From Shinisaurus crocodilurus (Eukaryota > Chordata > Lepidosauria > Squamata > Shinisauridae): a DNA stretch of 64,000 bases. Position numbers and translations under genes: made by a program. This document shows positions 10,394-20,624 of this stretch, in pieces (position 1 is the first letter of the stretch; each line of letters begins with the position of its first letter). Under the pieces are notes generated by a model that saw nothing but the letters and a program-made list of their open reading frames with translations, made no database searches and was not told the DNA's origin. The stretch is taken from positions 41,997,802-42,061,801 of the forward strand of contig CM037879.1 of assembly GCA_021292165.1 (NCBI GenBank). The letters are read 5' to 3'.

Positions 10394-10954
10394 CAGGGCC
10401 AGTGCAAGGCAGTTTGGTGCCCTAGGCAAGATCAGATATTTAGCACCCCCTCTTCCCACTTGAGCCCTCCCTCCCTCCAGCCCTATGCTCCTGGCTAGCG
10501 ATGGGTCCTTACCTGGTCCGCACCCCCGACTCGATTCTTTGCGGGGGCGGTCGACCCGACCCGATTTTCCGAGCGGCACGGAGAGGTTCTCTGCGCCGCT
10601 CGATCGAACTTCCCTGGTCCCGTTCGTCACTTCCGGGACTGGAACTGACGTGATGGAACCCTGTGCAGGCGCAGAACGCACCACAGGGGTCCAGCGCGCC
10701 TGCGCAGGGTTCCGTCGCATCATTTCCGGTCCCGGAAGTGACGCGACGGGACGGGACGGGACGTGTGGGCAGCTCGCCATGGAGCAGCGAGCCGCCCCGA
10801 AGACAAGGTAAGGCCTCACGCGGGCGTGAGCGGGGCCAATCTTGGCCCCGTTCTGCCCGTGCGAGGCTCACTGTTACAAGCCTACTCCTGGCGCCCCCTT
10901 TAGCCCGGTGCCCTAGGCAGCCGCCTAGTTGGCCTAATGGTAGCACCGGCCCTG
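10394..10954 (+). mobile_element. hAT element with CpG-rich interior and perfect 8-bp TSD
   Basis: The termini CAGGGCCAGTGC and GCACCGGCCCTG are inverted repeats (11 of 12). The element is flanked by perfect 8-bp direct repeats GTCGCAGT at 10386-10393 and 10955-10962, which identifies hAT. Subterminal words GGTGCCCTAGGCA occur near both ends. No transposase is present. The central 370 bp is a CpG-rich inverted repeat unlike any other part of the window. The right TSD overlaps the first bases of the palindromic MITE at 10959-11095, so this element inserted across the end of that older MITE. Confidence 0.9.
10505..10880. other. CpG-rich inverted repeat with promoter-like and splice-donor-like motifs
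   Basis: Within the hAT element, 10628-10743 folds on itself: GTCACTTCCGGGAC on the left pairs with GTCCCGGAAGTGAC on the right, and GGAACCCTGTGCAGGCGC pairs with GCGCCTGCGCAGGGTTCC with one mismatch. ACTTCCGG/CCGGAAGT are ETS-factor-type cores. Both outer ends carry a canonical 5' splice-site word pointing outward: AAGGTAAGG on plus (GT at 10808-10809) and CAGGTAAGG on minus (GT at 10511-10512). A Kozak-like GCCATGG lies at about 10777. This could be a captured bidirectional promoter or simply a fold-back transposon. Function is inference. Confidence 0.5.
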
Positions 10955-10958
10955 GTCG

Positions 10959-11095
10959 CAGTGTTCTCCAACCTTGGGTCCCCAGATGTTTTTGGCCTGC
11001 AACTCCCAGCATGCCCCAGCCAGCATGCCCCTGGCTGGGGCATGCTGGAAGTTGTAGGCCAAAAACATCTGGGGACCCAAGGTTGGAGAACACTG
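10959..11095. mobile_element. Snap-back (palindromic) hAT-like MITE, copy 1
   Basis: The element runs from CAGTGTTCTCCAACC to GGTTGGAGAACACTG. Its two arms (GGGTCCCCAGATGTTTTTGG and its complement) pair nearly perfectly around a short loop, so it is one long hairpin. Once the nested hAT at 10394-10954 is removed, the flanks read GGCTAGTCG and GGCTAGTG, an 8-bp TSD with one inserted base. Sister copies: 25599-25734, 34449-34584, 42823-42957 and 62378-62534. Non-coding. Confidence 0.85.
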
Positions 11096-11109
11096 GGCTA
11101 GTGGGATAA

Positions 11110-11455
11110 TGATTGGAGAGAGAGCTTATTCAGTGGTGGTGCCCAAATTATGGCATCCCCTCCTTAAGCATGGGCACCCAGCATCCTCATTATTATATTT
11201 ACATGCCAGGTTGATGTCTGTTGTGTTCCCTGAGGCATTTATCTGCCTATTGGGATATTTCCTCCCCCCATCCTTTTTTTAAATGCTTGGGATTTTACTA
11301 GCTTTTGGCTGAATCTGTTTGTTTGATTCTGCGACCTGCTGCTGTTTTTACTCTGCTATTTCATTATGTTGTTTTTATTAATATGTTTGATTGTTAGCCA
11401 TCTTCAAACTTTTTTTTTTTTTTTAAAGGCAGGAAATCCTAAATAAATATATGAA
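11110..11455 (+). pseudogene. 3' end of an old L2-like LINE
   Basis: The start encodes a decayed ERAYSVVVPKLWH-like stretch comparable to the RAFSVVAPQSWNKLP stretch at 17530-17570, which is typical of the C-terminal end of the L2-type ORF2. A T-rich 3' UTR follows, with GCCATCTTCAA and an AAATAAATA-type tail. The frame is broken. Confidence 0.55.
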
Positions 11456-12261
11456 ATATCAAGCCAGTCACCTGCTGTTCTTGGGTGGCACTGAGGCAGT
11501 TGGACGGAACGGGGTACTGGAGACTCAACATCTCTGTTGCCTGCCATGCCCAGACTGAGTCCAAAGCAATTTGGAAACTCTTCTTGCACCCCTGATCCTG
11601 GATCTGACCATCTGCCAGTCCTTACACAGGCTCCCCCATGCCCTCTTCCTTATTTCTTCCTCTCATCAGGGCACAGACTCAGTCAGTTATCCACTCTCCC
11701 AACCATTGTGCCATAACCATGATCAAGAGGGTAAAAGGCAGTAATTTTCCATATTCCCAAATATCAATATAAAAGCCATTTATCCATGTAAAAGAGGGAT
11801 TGCATTTCAATGTGGAGACCCTAGGAAAAGAATTCCACATGGATGCTGTATGAATCTTAATGTATGAATCCCCTTAATTCATACTATATGAATGATCCTG
11901 ATTAAATGATAGATATCCACTGTAGTGGCTGCCTTGCACTGGAGTGAATAGTCTTAATGGCCTACATATGGTTAAGTGGATCTCTAACGTTACTGCCCTC
12001 TCACGGAACACTGCCACACCATACCTATTTTTGTGTGTGTGGTCTCCACCAATGTATGTAGCATTTGAATTATCCATGAATGATTATTACAGAACCAGAA
12101 GGTAGTTGTTGTTCTAATCTCATTAATAGAGAGTACCAGGGTGCTCTCTTGTGTACATGGCATTTGACTTTGACGTAGACAGTATGCAAGTCACTTCCCT
12201 ATGTATTTATTCATCATCATCACCATCATCAATTCATTCATCCAGCAGGTAGCCAAGGGGA
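11456..12261. other. Unassigned sequence
   Basis: No repeat or exon was recognised. A short ATC/TCA run occurs near 12213-12232. Confidence 0.45.
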
Positions 12262-12525
12262 CAGATAATTGATTGATTTAATTTATTTATTATATTTATA
12301 CCCCGCCTTTTTTTCCTGCAAGGAACCCAAGGCGGCTTACATAATCCTCCTCCTCCTCTCCATTATATCCTCACAACAACCCTGTGAGGTAGCTTAGGCT
12401 GAGAGTCAGTGACTGGCCCAAAGTCACCCAGTGAGTTTCATGGACGAATGGGGACTAGAACTCGGATCTCCCGAGTCCCAGTCCAACACTCTCACCACTA
12501 CGCCACACTGGCTTACACACTGGCC
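12262..12525 (-). mobile_element. tRNA-derived SINE with L2-like tail
   Basis: On the minus strand the order is: head AAGCCAGTGTGGCGTAGTGG, B-box region GAGTTCTAGTCCCC, body CTGGGTGACTTTGGGCCAGT, then the tail GTAAGCCGCCTTGGGTTCC and a TATAAATATAATAAATAAA end. The whole element is nearly collinear with 44710-44968 (+). It is a pol III-transcribed retroposon. The shared tail style suggests L2-type LINE machinery. Confidence 0.85.
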
Positions 12526-13354
12526 ACACTGGATTACAACTTTATAGTTTAAAAGTTCCAAATTTTGATGAAAAAGGACAGGGTAGATGTTGCTGTCAGT
12601 CCAACTGCTGATAGGAAGGACAGCTGAGCCTAACTGCTGGGGACCCACCCACCCAGACCACTGGGTGCCCATGGAGGAAAGAGCATCATATGACCACGGA
12701 CAATTTGAGCCAATCCCACAGACCTGGGGATCTGGCTGAAAGCCATTCCCCCATAGTTGGTGAGCTGTTGCCTAAACACTCCAAGCAGTTTCGGGGTGAT
12801 GCAGAATAGGGAATATGGAGAGCCCACCCCAGGTTTACCCTATGCCATAGCTTCGGCCTAATACTAAAGCCCCAGTTGCAACAGTGAAAAGCAAACTACT
12901 TGCGCATCAATATTACAGAACATGTTATTGATACGAGAAAGGAAAACCCACCTCCTGCATAGCCAGTCTGGGGACATTGTAACATTCCTTCCTTGCTCTG
13001 TTTTAATCTGCAACCAACAAAAATTCATATCAAGGCTCAGTGATATATGCACTGTAGAATATATCTAGTATTCCAGTCAACCAAGATGACAGCATTGGTG
13101 GGTGGTCAGGTAAACAACTAATGGAGGTATTTTTTCGAGGCCTTGCTATTTAAGTATGCCCAAGGCACTTACACATTGCCAAAGAAAAGAAATTGCATAA
13201 TCAACAGTGAGGACAACAATCTGTAGAACATTTGCATATGCAAATGAATAAGCACAGATGCAAATTTAGAAATAATAACTATAATTCAAATATGAATACA
13301 ATACCATAGTCGAGAAGACCGCTCAGTTGACCTCTGTGCCTACTCAGTCTGCTT
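12526..13354. other. Unassigned sequence
   Basis: No recognisable repeat or coding exon. Confidence 0.45.
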
Positions 13355-13376
13355 TCATAGAATCATAGAATCATAG
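13355..13376 (-). repeat. CR1 terminal octamer repeats
   Basis: Tandem ATTCTATG units in sense orientation mark the exact 3' end of the CR1 element. CR1-type LINEs characteristically end in such short direct repeats instead of poly-A. Confidence 0.9.
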
Positions 13377-13444
13377 CAAAGTAGAGTTGGAAGGGGCCTA
13401 CAAGGCCATCGAGTCCAACCCCCTGCTCAATGCAGGAATCTAGG

Positions 13445-14545
13445 TCAAAGCATCTCTGACAGATGTCTGTCCAGCTGCACCTTGAATGCCTCCAGAGTGG
13501 GAGAGCCCACGACCTCCCTAGGTAGTTGATTCCATTGTCTTATTGCTCTGACAGTCAGGAAATTTTTCCTGATGTTTAGGTGGAATCTAGGTTCCTGTAA
13601 CTTGAGCCCATTATTCCGTGTCCTGCAAACTGGGATGAACGAGAAGAGATCTTTGCCCTCCTCTGTGTGACATCCCTTCAAATACTGGAAGAGTGCGATC
13701 ATATCTCCCCTCAGTCTCCTCTTCTGAAGGCTAAACATGCCCAGTTCTTTCAGTCTCTCCTCATAGGGCCTTGTTTCCAGTCCCTTTATCATCCTTGTGG
13801 CCCTCCTCTGAACCCTCTCCAGTTTGTCTATGTCCTTCTTAAAGTGAGGTGCCCAGAACTGGACGCAGTACTCAAGATGAGGCCTAACCAGTGCCGAGTA
13901 AAGGGGAATTATCACTTCCCGTGATTTGGAAGCTATACTTCTATTAATACAGCCCAAAATTGCATTTGCCTTCTTTGCAGCCACATCGCATTGCTGGCTC
14001 ATATTCAGTTTGTGATCTACCACAATTCCAAGATCCTTCTCACTTGTAGTATTGTTGAGCCAAGTGTCCCCCATTCTGTAACTCTGCATTTGGTTTCCTC
14101 TCCCTAGGTGCAGCACTTGGCATTTATCCCTATTAAATTTCATTCTGTTGTTTTCGGCCCAGCGCTCCAGCCTATCGAGGTCACTTTGAATTTTGTTTCT
14201 GTCTTCCAGAGTATTAGCTGTTCCACCCAGCTTTGTGTCATCTGCAAATTTGATAAGCATTCCCTGTACCTCCTCATCCAAGTCATTAATAAAAATGTTG
14301 AAGAGCACCGGGCCCAGGACCGAGCCCTGTGGTACCCCGCTCGTTACCTCTCCCCAGTTTGAGAAGGAACCATTGATAAGCACTCTTTGAGTCCGATTCT
14401 GTAGCCAATTGTGGATCCACCTGATAGTTGTTCCATCTAGCCCACTCTTAGCTAGCTTACTAATCAGGATATCATGAGGCACTTTGTCGAAAGCTTTGCT
14501 GAAGTCCAGATATATAATGTCCACAGCATTCCCAACAAGTGCCAA
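13445..14545 (-). pseudogene. CR1 ORF2 reverse transcriptase, C-terminal part
   Basis: An open frame of 366 codons encodes the reverse transcriptase that copies CR1 RNA at the target site. Visible motifs in order: IIYLDFSKAFD (residues 10-20, motif A aspartate), SGVPQGSVLGPVLFNIFIND (69-88), KFADDTKL (99-106, catalytic FADD box), then the thumb and C-terminal region with RPHLEYCVQFWAPH and the closing RQWNQLPREVV..TLEAFKVQLD stretch typical of CR1/L2 proteins. The endonuclease and the first RT blocks are missing. There is no ATG at the listed start (it is TTG); the frame enters from truncated sequence. It has no internal stop, so the insertion is comparatively young, but it cannot be an autonomous element. 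Stop codon at 13445-13447. Confidence 0.9.
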
Positions 14546-14640
14546 CTGTTGATGGACAACTTCTAGGCCTGTGTTGCTCTCCCTCGTTATGGTTCTTTGG
14601 CTTTAAACCAGACTTGGACTAGACAGCCCATCAAATAGAG

Positions 14641-14717
14641 GGCACCTTCAAACAGAAGACTGTCCTCTGCCAACTCTCCATAATAGAGGTCTGTAAAACA
14701 GGACACTTGGCCACCCT
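14641..14717 (-). repeat. Fragment of the TAGGGTGGCCA hAT family
   Basis: On minus it begins TAGGGTGGCCAAGTGTCCTG and continues through the words GGCAGAGGACAGTCTTCTG and TTTGAAGG, as in the complete copies. Only the first quarter of the element remains. Confidence 0.65.
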
Positions 14718-16000
14718 AGCTCAAGTTTGGACCTGAGTTTCCCCTCTATTCTTCCCCTGTTGTATGCATGTCCCAGGTGAGCCAGCCCACACCTGATCAG
14801 GCAAGACATGATGCAACACAGGAGGTAACATAGCCAAGGGGCGGACCCACATAGCAACCTACTGGTGCTCATATCCATCAGTGCTGTGCCCAAACAATCA
14901 CAAGCCTGAGTATGGAAACCTTTGCTTAACAACAGAGGGCAGACCTCATCTAAAAATGCATGCACACAGTGCATTAACTGGCGCAAAACCCTAAAAAGGT
15001 GAGGGTGATGGGGAGCCCAGAGTCCCTTTCAGTTTATTTATAACTTATTAAAGGCTAAACATATTGCTTTCACAGTCGAAACCTGTTCCTAAACATTCCT
15101 GAGACATCCTAGCCTACAGTGGTTCCTTTGGAATTATGCTTAGCAGTTGTCTACTAAAGCAACATTCTATTATTAACTAACATGTAATTAGTTCATTAAA
15201 AATATCTCGGCTGAATGCTGTGTAACATAATACAGCCTACTAGCCAAGGAAGGAGATTTTTAGGCCCTGTGTAAATGGCAGTGAAATTACAGTGCAAAGA
15301 AGTAGAAAAGAGATGTGTGCCAGCTGGCAAGGCCCACCATGTTTCAGATTACTGTATGTTTAAGACCTCTATGTGTTGTGTTTTTTCCTTTCTTCTTCTT
15401 CTTCTTTTTCTTTCAATTAATTAGATTATGCTACTCGAGAGTCTTGGAATGTCCTGGCTAAGGGCCAGGCTGATCTACACGGCACATCTTAAGATTAATT
15501 AAGGTGTTTTAAATTTCACTAGTATGGGATTTAATATTTTGGTGCATTTTGAAAACTAGTAACTGAAGGGGCTAATAAGTCAATGGATGGGAACAAAGTT
15601 GTACCAGTTTATTTATCTTTATTTAAAACATTTATATGCCCATGTTTCTATCCATCACCAGGATCCACAATGTGACTTAATAATAGATGTAGGAAAATAT
15701 GCGTAAAATAACAATAAAACCACAATGCAACAAGAATGAAGCGATACAACTGGGCAGAGACATAAAGACAATACGAGAGCTATCCTAACCCGCTCAGACA
15801 GCCATCCAAGAGGGATTAGGACTGGGCAGAGAGAAGGTCCCATAGAGGAGGGGGGGCCTTCTGCCCCAGAGGCCCCAGTTACACCCACCAAAAGATCTAA
15901 AGATGTAAATCTAACACTGGTGGTGCTCCTGCTGTTGGTAGGTAGTGGAAGACACCAAAACAGAGCATTCCAGGGATGCAGCAGTGACAAGAAACAGGTT
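14718..16000. other. Unassigned sequence with a TTC microsatellite
   Basis: A TTC/TTCTT run lies at about 15388-15412. A possible LINE-tail remnant (ttatttatctttatttaaaacatttatatgccc) starts near 15608. The minus-strand frame at 15655-15990 has no recognisable domain. Confidence 0.4.
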
Positions 16001-16376
16001 TAGGGTGACCAGCTGCCCTACTTTATAGAGGATAGTCCTCTATTTTGGATAGCTGGCAGAGGACGGTCCTCTGTCTGAAGGTGTCCTCTGTCTGCCCAGT
16101 CCAGATCTGGTTTAACCAGAAGGAGGGACAGCAGCAGAGGCCTTGAACTCGCCCATCAGCAGTAAGCACCTGGAGAGCAGACTGGGCAGGCACACAGATC
16201 ACCTGATCAGTGTCCTTCACTAGAAATGCAATACATCTCCCCATAGTCAACTTAGTTACTATTTCTAAATTTTTCACATATACATATACATTTGCATATG
16301 TAACTGTTATGCAATTGGTGGCCTCTGTTGTCCTCTTTCCCCCCTCTTTTTTGGCCATGTCTAAGTGGCTATCCTA
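16001..16376 (+). mobile_element. hAT-like element, TAGGGTGGCCA family, copy B
   Basis: It starts TAGGGTGACCAGCTGCCCTA and ends AAGTGGCTATCCTA. Shared internal words include GAGGATAGTCCTCTATTTTG, CCCAGTCCAGATCTGGTTTA and GCATATG. The TSD is not recognisable. Confidence 0.75.
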
Positions 16377-17514
16377 GAGAGAGGCAACCATGGATGTGCT
16401 GGATCCAAAGCCCCCTCATCTGCTGGGGAGGCCCTCTCTACACCAGCCTGCAGCTGGAGTAACTAATATCCCTTTTATTGGAACCAATGGGAGCTGGGAA
16501 TGAAACCAAAGCAAACTACATAGAATAAGGCAAGTCTGCACTCCACACATAGCTTCCATCCTGGCCAGTGCAAGCTGGCAGGGCTTTTGAAGTGGCCAAT
16601 GACCTGCCACTTCAAACCCCTCCCAAAAGACCCTATTTAGGATTGTACTGTAACTCATTTGTTATTCGAAAATGCCTCTGAAATGGCAGAGCCAAACTAG
16701 ACATGAGGTTAAATGGTATATTTGCATTTAACATGCAGGGTTGTTGTTGTTTTAAAAAATGCTGGTATCATCAGCTGGGAGGCTTGATAATTATCGAGAT
16801 CAAAGCAGGCATATGGAGGAATAATTTAACCCTTCCTTCCCTTGCTGCAGTTGTGAGGAAAATTCCTCCTCTGAAGCTGGAATTTGCATTGGGAGGAAAA
16901 TCCCCTACTCACAGTAATTTACAAGACTTTCAGTGCAGTCCTAAGTAAGTTCCATTGAGTTCAGTGGGACTTCTTCCCAGGTAAATTGGTACAGGATTTC
17001 AGCTTTTGTTACAAATTTTCTCCAAATGTGACTGTGAGAGAAAACTGCTGTAAAATCATGCCAAAGTGGTATTAATTCCAGCAGTGATGAATACAATAAA
17101 AATGATCCACCATCTTGATAGAAATGTAGAAAAGGGTTAGGTGAGTACTATCATATATAATGGGAATGTCCTCAGGTTGAAAAGAACAACAACAATGGAA
17201 AAAATGAAGTTTAGAAAAGAAAGAAAAAATCTTAACATATGATATTCCATCAGATCTGGTATTCTTTCTTCAGAATTACAGCGAGGGGTCAGTTCACCAC
17301 CAACATAGGGAACTAGTAACTTATATGACAACTGCAGCTAAGCTACTGTATGGAAGGAGCTGGAGGTCTCAAAGCTTATCTTCCCTGCAAGTTTGGCTTA
17401 GCTAAATGTGGGTCTTGGCTGTTACGGTGAAACTAAAGAAAAGGCATAGGTGACATTGGCTGAAGTAGAATGGAATTCCTTTTATTAAATTTTGTAGGTT
17501 TGTAGGGAAGCTTG
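16377..17514. other. Unassigned sequence
   Basis: A short MITE-like end (AGTGCAGTCCTAAGTAAGTT, then TCAGTGGGACTTCTTCCCAG) occurs at 16933-16980 and resembles words at 21985-22045. Nothing else was recognised. Confidence 0.4.
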
Positions 17515-17910
17515 TTGGTGGCAACAAGGAGGAGGGCCTTCTCAGTGGTGGCACCCCAATCCTGGAATAAGCTCCCCACTGAGGCCCGCCTGGTGCCAAC
17601 TTTACTGTCTTTTCAGTGCCAGGTTAAGACTGCCCTCTATGCCAAGGCATTTAATATTTGACAGCTCAAAATAGCACATGCGGGGGGTGGGGGTTATACT
17701 TATGTCAGCTGCAAGCTTAATTTATAAACTTGTTTAGTTATTTGCCATTTTAAATTGGGTTTTTAAAATTTGTTTTTAAACTTTTGTAATGAAATTGTAT
17801 GTTTTTATTGTTATCTGTATTTTATTATGAATATTATTGTTTTTATGAATTGTTGTAAACTGCCCAGAGAGCTTCGGCTATGGAGTGGTATAGAAATAAA
17901 ATAAATAAAA
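17515..17910 (+). pseudogene. 3' end of an L2-like LINE
   Basis: The first 145 bp encode an uninterrupted stretch containing RAFSVVAPQSWNKLPTEA and LLSFQCQVKTALYAKAF before a stop at about 17659. This matches the conserved C-terminal end of L2/CR1-type ORF2 proteins. A T-rich 3' UTR follows and ends in CCCAGAGAGCTTCGGCTATG plus an AATAAAATAAATAAA tail. The same terminal phrase (GAGAGCTTCGGCTAT) recurs near 24810. The element is heavily 5'-truncated. Confidence 0.8.
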
Positions 17911-18082
17911 TATACAAATGTAAAATGCTGTTTCTCACTGATTTGAATCAAGTTAAGTAACAAATAAAACAACAAGATAAAAAAGATGTTTAGGTATAAC
18001 TGATGTGTTAGATCAAGAGATTTATCTCAACTTTAGATGTTGCTTTATAACTGTGGAGAAAGCTTGACACGAGTACACGAGT

Positions 18083-19603
18083 AAGTTGTACGTAGAACGA
18101 GAGACGAAAGTGGGGGGTGTACAAGAATGTGTGGATCAAGAAACCTCTGACGGGGATTTGTTGGCAGAATGGGGGGGAGGGGGAGGGATGGATGAGATCA
18201 AATTGTCTCCCTCCCTGTCCAAACAGCAGCGGAGACAAATTACCCAGGTCCTAGAAGACTTCCAGCCTATGTTTTCCGACCGCCCGAGATGCACTACTCT
18301 CGTGCAACATACCATTGAAACGGGGAATAGCCCCCCTATACAGTCCCTACCCTACCGGGCGGTAGGGCCCCATGCCCAGGTCATTGCAGACGAAGTCCAA
18401 GCCATGTTAGATCTTGGAGTCATTGTACCCAGCTCTAGCCCCTGGTCCTCTCCTATAGTGTTGGTAGCCAAGAAAGATGGGGGGGGTTCGGTTCTGTGAT
18501 TATCGGAAAATTAACAAAGTGACTGTCCCTGATCCATACCCCATCCCAAACATAGATGTGCTGTTAGAACGGCTAGGGGGAGCCAAGTACATCACTACCC
18601 TAGATCTGACTAAGGGTTATTGGCAAGTTCCCCTCGATCCGGATGCCGCGTTGAAATCCGCATTTGTGACCCATCTAGGTTTATTTCAGTTCACCACCCT
18701 GCCATTCAGAGTCCAGAACAGTCCAGCTACCTTCCAAAGGCTGGTGAATAGAATGCTAAATGGGTTGGGGGAGTTCACCTGTGCGTACTTGGATGATATC
18801 GTCATTTTCAGCTCCACCTGGGAACAACATTTGCAGCATGTCCGCCAAGTATTTCAGAGAATTCAAAGAGCCGGGCTGACTGTGAAGGCTAAAAAATGTC
18901 AGGTGGGGCGGGGGGAGGTAGAGTATCTAAGGCACAAGGTGGGGGGAGGTAGTATTAAGCCCCTAGAGGCAAAAATCAAGTCGGTCCGCACCTGGCCCCA
19001 GCCCCAGACGAAGAAACAGGTGCAAGCTTTTTTAGGGCTGGCTAGCTACTATCGTAAATTTGTGCCCCACTTTAGCCAGCTAGCCGCCCCTCTGACAGAT
19101 TTGTGTAAAAAGCGGCAGCCCGTGAAGGTCCAGTGGTCGGCTGCTTGCCAGGCAGCGTTCGAAGGATTGAAAGCCTGCTTGATGGCAGCCCCTGTGCTGC
19201 AAGCGCCTGACTTTGAAGCCCCCTTTGTCCTGCAGACAGATGCCTCAGAAGCGGGAATGAGGGCCGTCTTGCTGCAGGAACGGCCAGGGCAAGGGCTATG
19301 CCCTGTCGCCTACTTGAGTAAAAAAACTTTTGCCCCGGGAGCGGAACTTGGCCACTGTCGAGAAAGAATGCTTGGCGATAGTATGGGCAATGACCAAGCT
19401 ACCTACCTTTAGAGACGCAGGTTCTTGTTGCAGACCGACCATTCCCCCTTGTGTTGGCTGGATAGGGTGAAAGGATCCAACCAGAAGTTGCTGCAGTAGA
19501 GCTTAGCCCTGCAAGATTTTGATTTTTCAGTAGAACACATCAAAGGCAAAGACAATATTGTGGCAGATGGGTTGTCCCGGGCTTTCTCAGTGAGAGACAG
19601 TTA
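18083..19603 (+). pseudogene. Ty3/gypsy pol remnant: reverse transcriptase and RNase H
   Basis: Two overlapping frames encode a broken pol. The first (18086-18499) carries the N-terminal palm with LGVIVPSSSPWSSPIVLVAK. A poly-G slip at about 18479-18486 shifts the frame. The second (18477-19412) carries DYRKINKVTVPDPYPIP, TTLDLTKGYWQVPL (motif A), LPFRVQNSPATFQ and the catalytic YLDDIVIF box (18786-18809), then FLGLASYYRKFVPHF and the RNase H opening LQTDASEAGMRAVLLQ. A further shift near 19340 ends the frame; the remaining RNase H (QTDHSPLCWLD, VEHIKGKDNIVADGLSR) reads in another frame to about 19600 with a stop inside. Substitutions at family-invariant glycines (LPFG to LPFR, YLGH to YLRH) show decay. 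Confidence 0.92.
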
Positions 19604-19644
19604 GATAGGGATTGGGGTGGTGGACCCCAATGCCATCTTTTTCC

Positions 19645-19655
19645 AAAGGGAAGGG
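19645..19655 (+). promoter_or_regulatory. Polypurine tract of the gypsy element
   Basis: AAAGGGAAGGG lies directly against the first base of the 3' LTR (19656). This is where plus-strand DNA synthesis is primed in LTR retrotransposons. Confidence 0.85.
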
Positions 19656-19677
19656 TGTGGAGAAAGCCTGACACGAG

Positions 19678-19711
<34 letters not shown>

Positions 19712-20434
19712 AGTCTCCTTCCAAGGGAGGGGGGCGAGGAAGAGAGATTGAGTTACAGGGAAGCAGCCAGACGGACCGGCATCCCAAAAATGGAGAGTCT
19801 TGGTTGAATTCCACAAAACCCAGGAAAGGACCATCAAGACCATCAAACTATCAGGGCAGTCTCAAAGAGCTGTAAAGTACCCAACACGTCACCTTCTTCC
19901 CGGGCAGGAATAAGCCCACCTGACACGAAGGGGCAGGCATAAGCCCCCACCTGACCGTGAGGGTGGGGAGAGCGAGAACCCAGGGGTAGAAAACCCCTCT
20001 CCCCTCCTTTTGGGGGTTGTTGGGAACATGGGGTACGTTGATCAAGATTCGTCCTCCAGCGGCGGCTGGAGTAAGCTGTTCTCTTCCCCGGATCGGACAG
20101 ACCCAGAGTCAGGCTGAAATTGACTAGCGTAAAGTCTTTAATCTATGGTAACTGACTAATCCCAAGGCGCTAGCCTGAGAGCCTGCTCATTGATAAACTT
20201 GGAGATCACGTCAGGTCATGTTGACGTTATAGTATTCCTAGAAAGCTGTTAGTTCCGCTCCGTATATTGTGTAAGTAAATAAAGCCTTATTTGGTCATAC
20301 AAAGGGCTGGAGTTTCCTCTTGTGTGCGCAAACCTCCTAGTCGGTTTCACCTGCTTGTACGGGCTGTAACTCAGTGCCAGTTAACCCGTTAAGCGCCGAA
20401 CTCACGCATAAGACCCAGGTGCTGGTCCTTCACA
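19656..20434 (+). repeat. 3' LTR of the gypsy element (779 bp)
   Basis: It begins TGTGGAGAAAGCCTGACACG, matching the 5' remnant at 18052, and ends in CACA before TSD ATAAC. An AATAAA polyadenylation signal lies at 20278-20283. A long AC microsatellite has expanded at 19680-19710 inside it. Confidence 0.9.
19680..19710. repeat. AC microsatellite in the LTR
   Basis: About 15 AC units lie 25 bp into the 3' LTR, just past the part shared with the 5' LTR remnant. Confidence 0.95.
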
Positions 20435-20624
20435 ATAACTATCTTTGTTTTCCTGAAAATAAATATATATTTCCAGACTTATGTGGCCCACTATGTCAAG
20501 ACTAGAGAATCAACTTTAACACAGTTAGTTCTGTCTTGATCCCAGAAAATAAGAGTTAAGGGGAGATCCAGCAACCCTTCCCTCTCTTTTCATGTGTAAA
20601 TGCCCCTTGAAAATGTTTTTATTC

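Larger units (their letters stand above)
13355..14600 (-). mobile_element. 5'-truncated CR1 LINE
   Basis: The minus-strand element ends at 13355 with about two and a half copies of the CR1 terminal octamer (ATTCTATG on its sense strand). Its 3' UTR is only about 90 bp. The upstream boundary is uncertain: in-frame sequence is readable to about 14600, but the conserved reverse transcriptase part begins near 14545. Extreme 5' truncation and an octamer tail are typical of CR1. The 3' 60 bp serves as the tail of the 5S-SINE copies in this window. Confidence 0.9.
18052..20434 (+). mobile_element. Internally deleted Ty3/gypsy LTR retrotransposon with TSD ATAAC
   Basis: The boundaries are exact: TSD ATAAC at 18047-18051 and 20435-20439, element beginning TGTGGAGAAAG and ending GGTCCTTCACA. 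The 5' LTR survives only as its first ~30 bp (18052-18082), then pol starts abruptly. The primer-binding site, gag, protease and most of the 5' LTR are absent, and the integrase is missing between the RNase H and the polypurine tract. The intact flanking TSD means the losses are internal. It could not transpose on its own. Confidence 0.92.

Noticed and set aside
10777..10809. Kozak-like ATG followed by a GTAAGG donor, read as a first coding exon
   Set aside because: Only ten codons, located inside a transposon, with a donor-like word mirrored on the other arm. Kept as a hypothesis only.
10485..11109. Overlapping frames of 108-194 codons on both strands
   Set aside because: They arise from the CpG-rich palindrome and the snap-back MITE. 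The mirrored peptides on opposite strands show they reflect the inverted repeat, not a gene.
18052..20434. Endogenous retrovirus with envelope
   Set aside because: RT motifs are Ty3/gypsy, no envelope is present, and integrase is missing.
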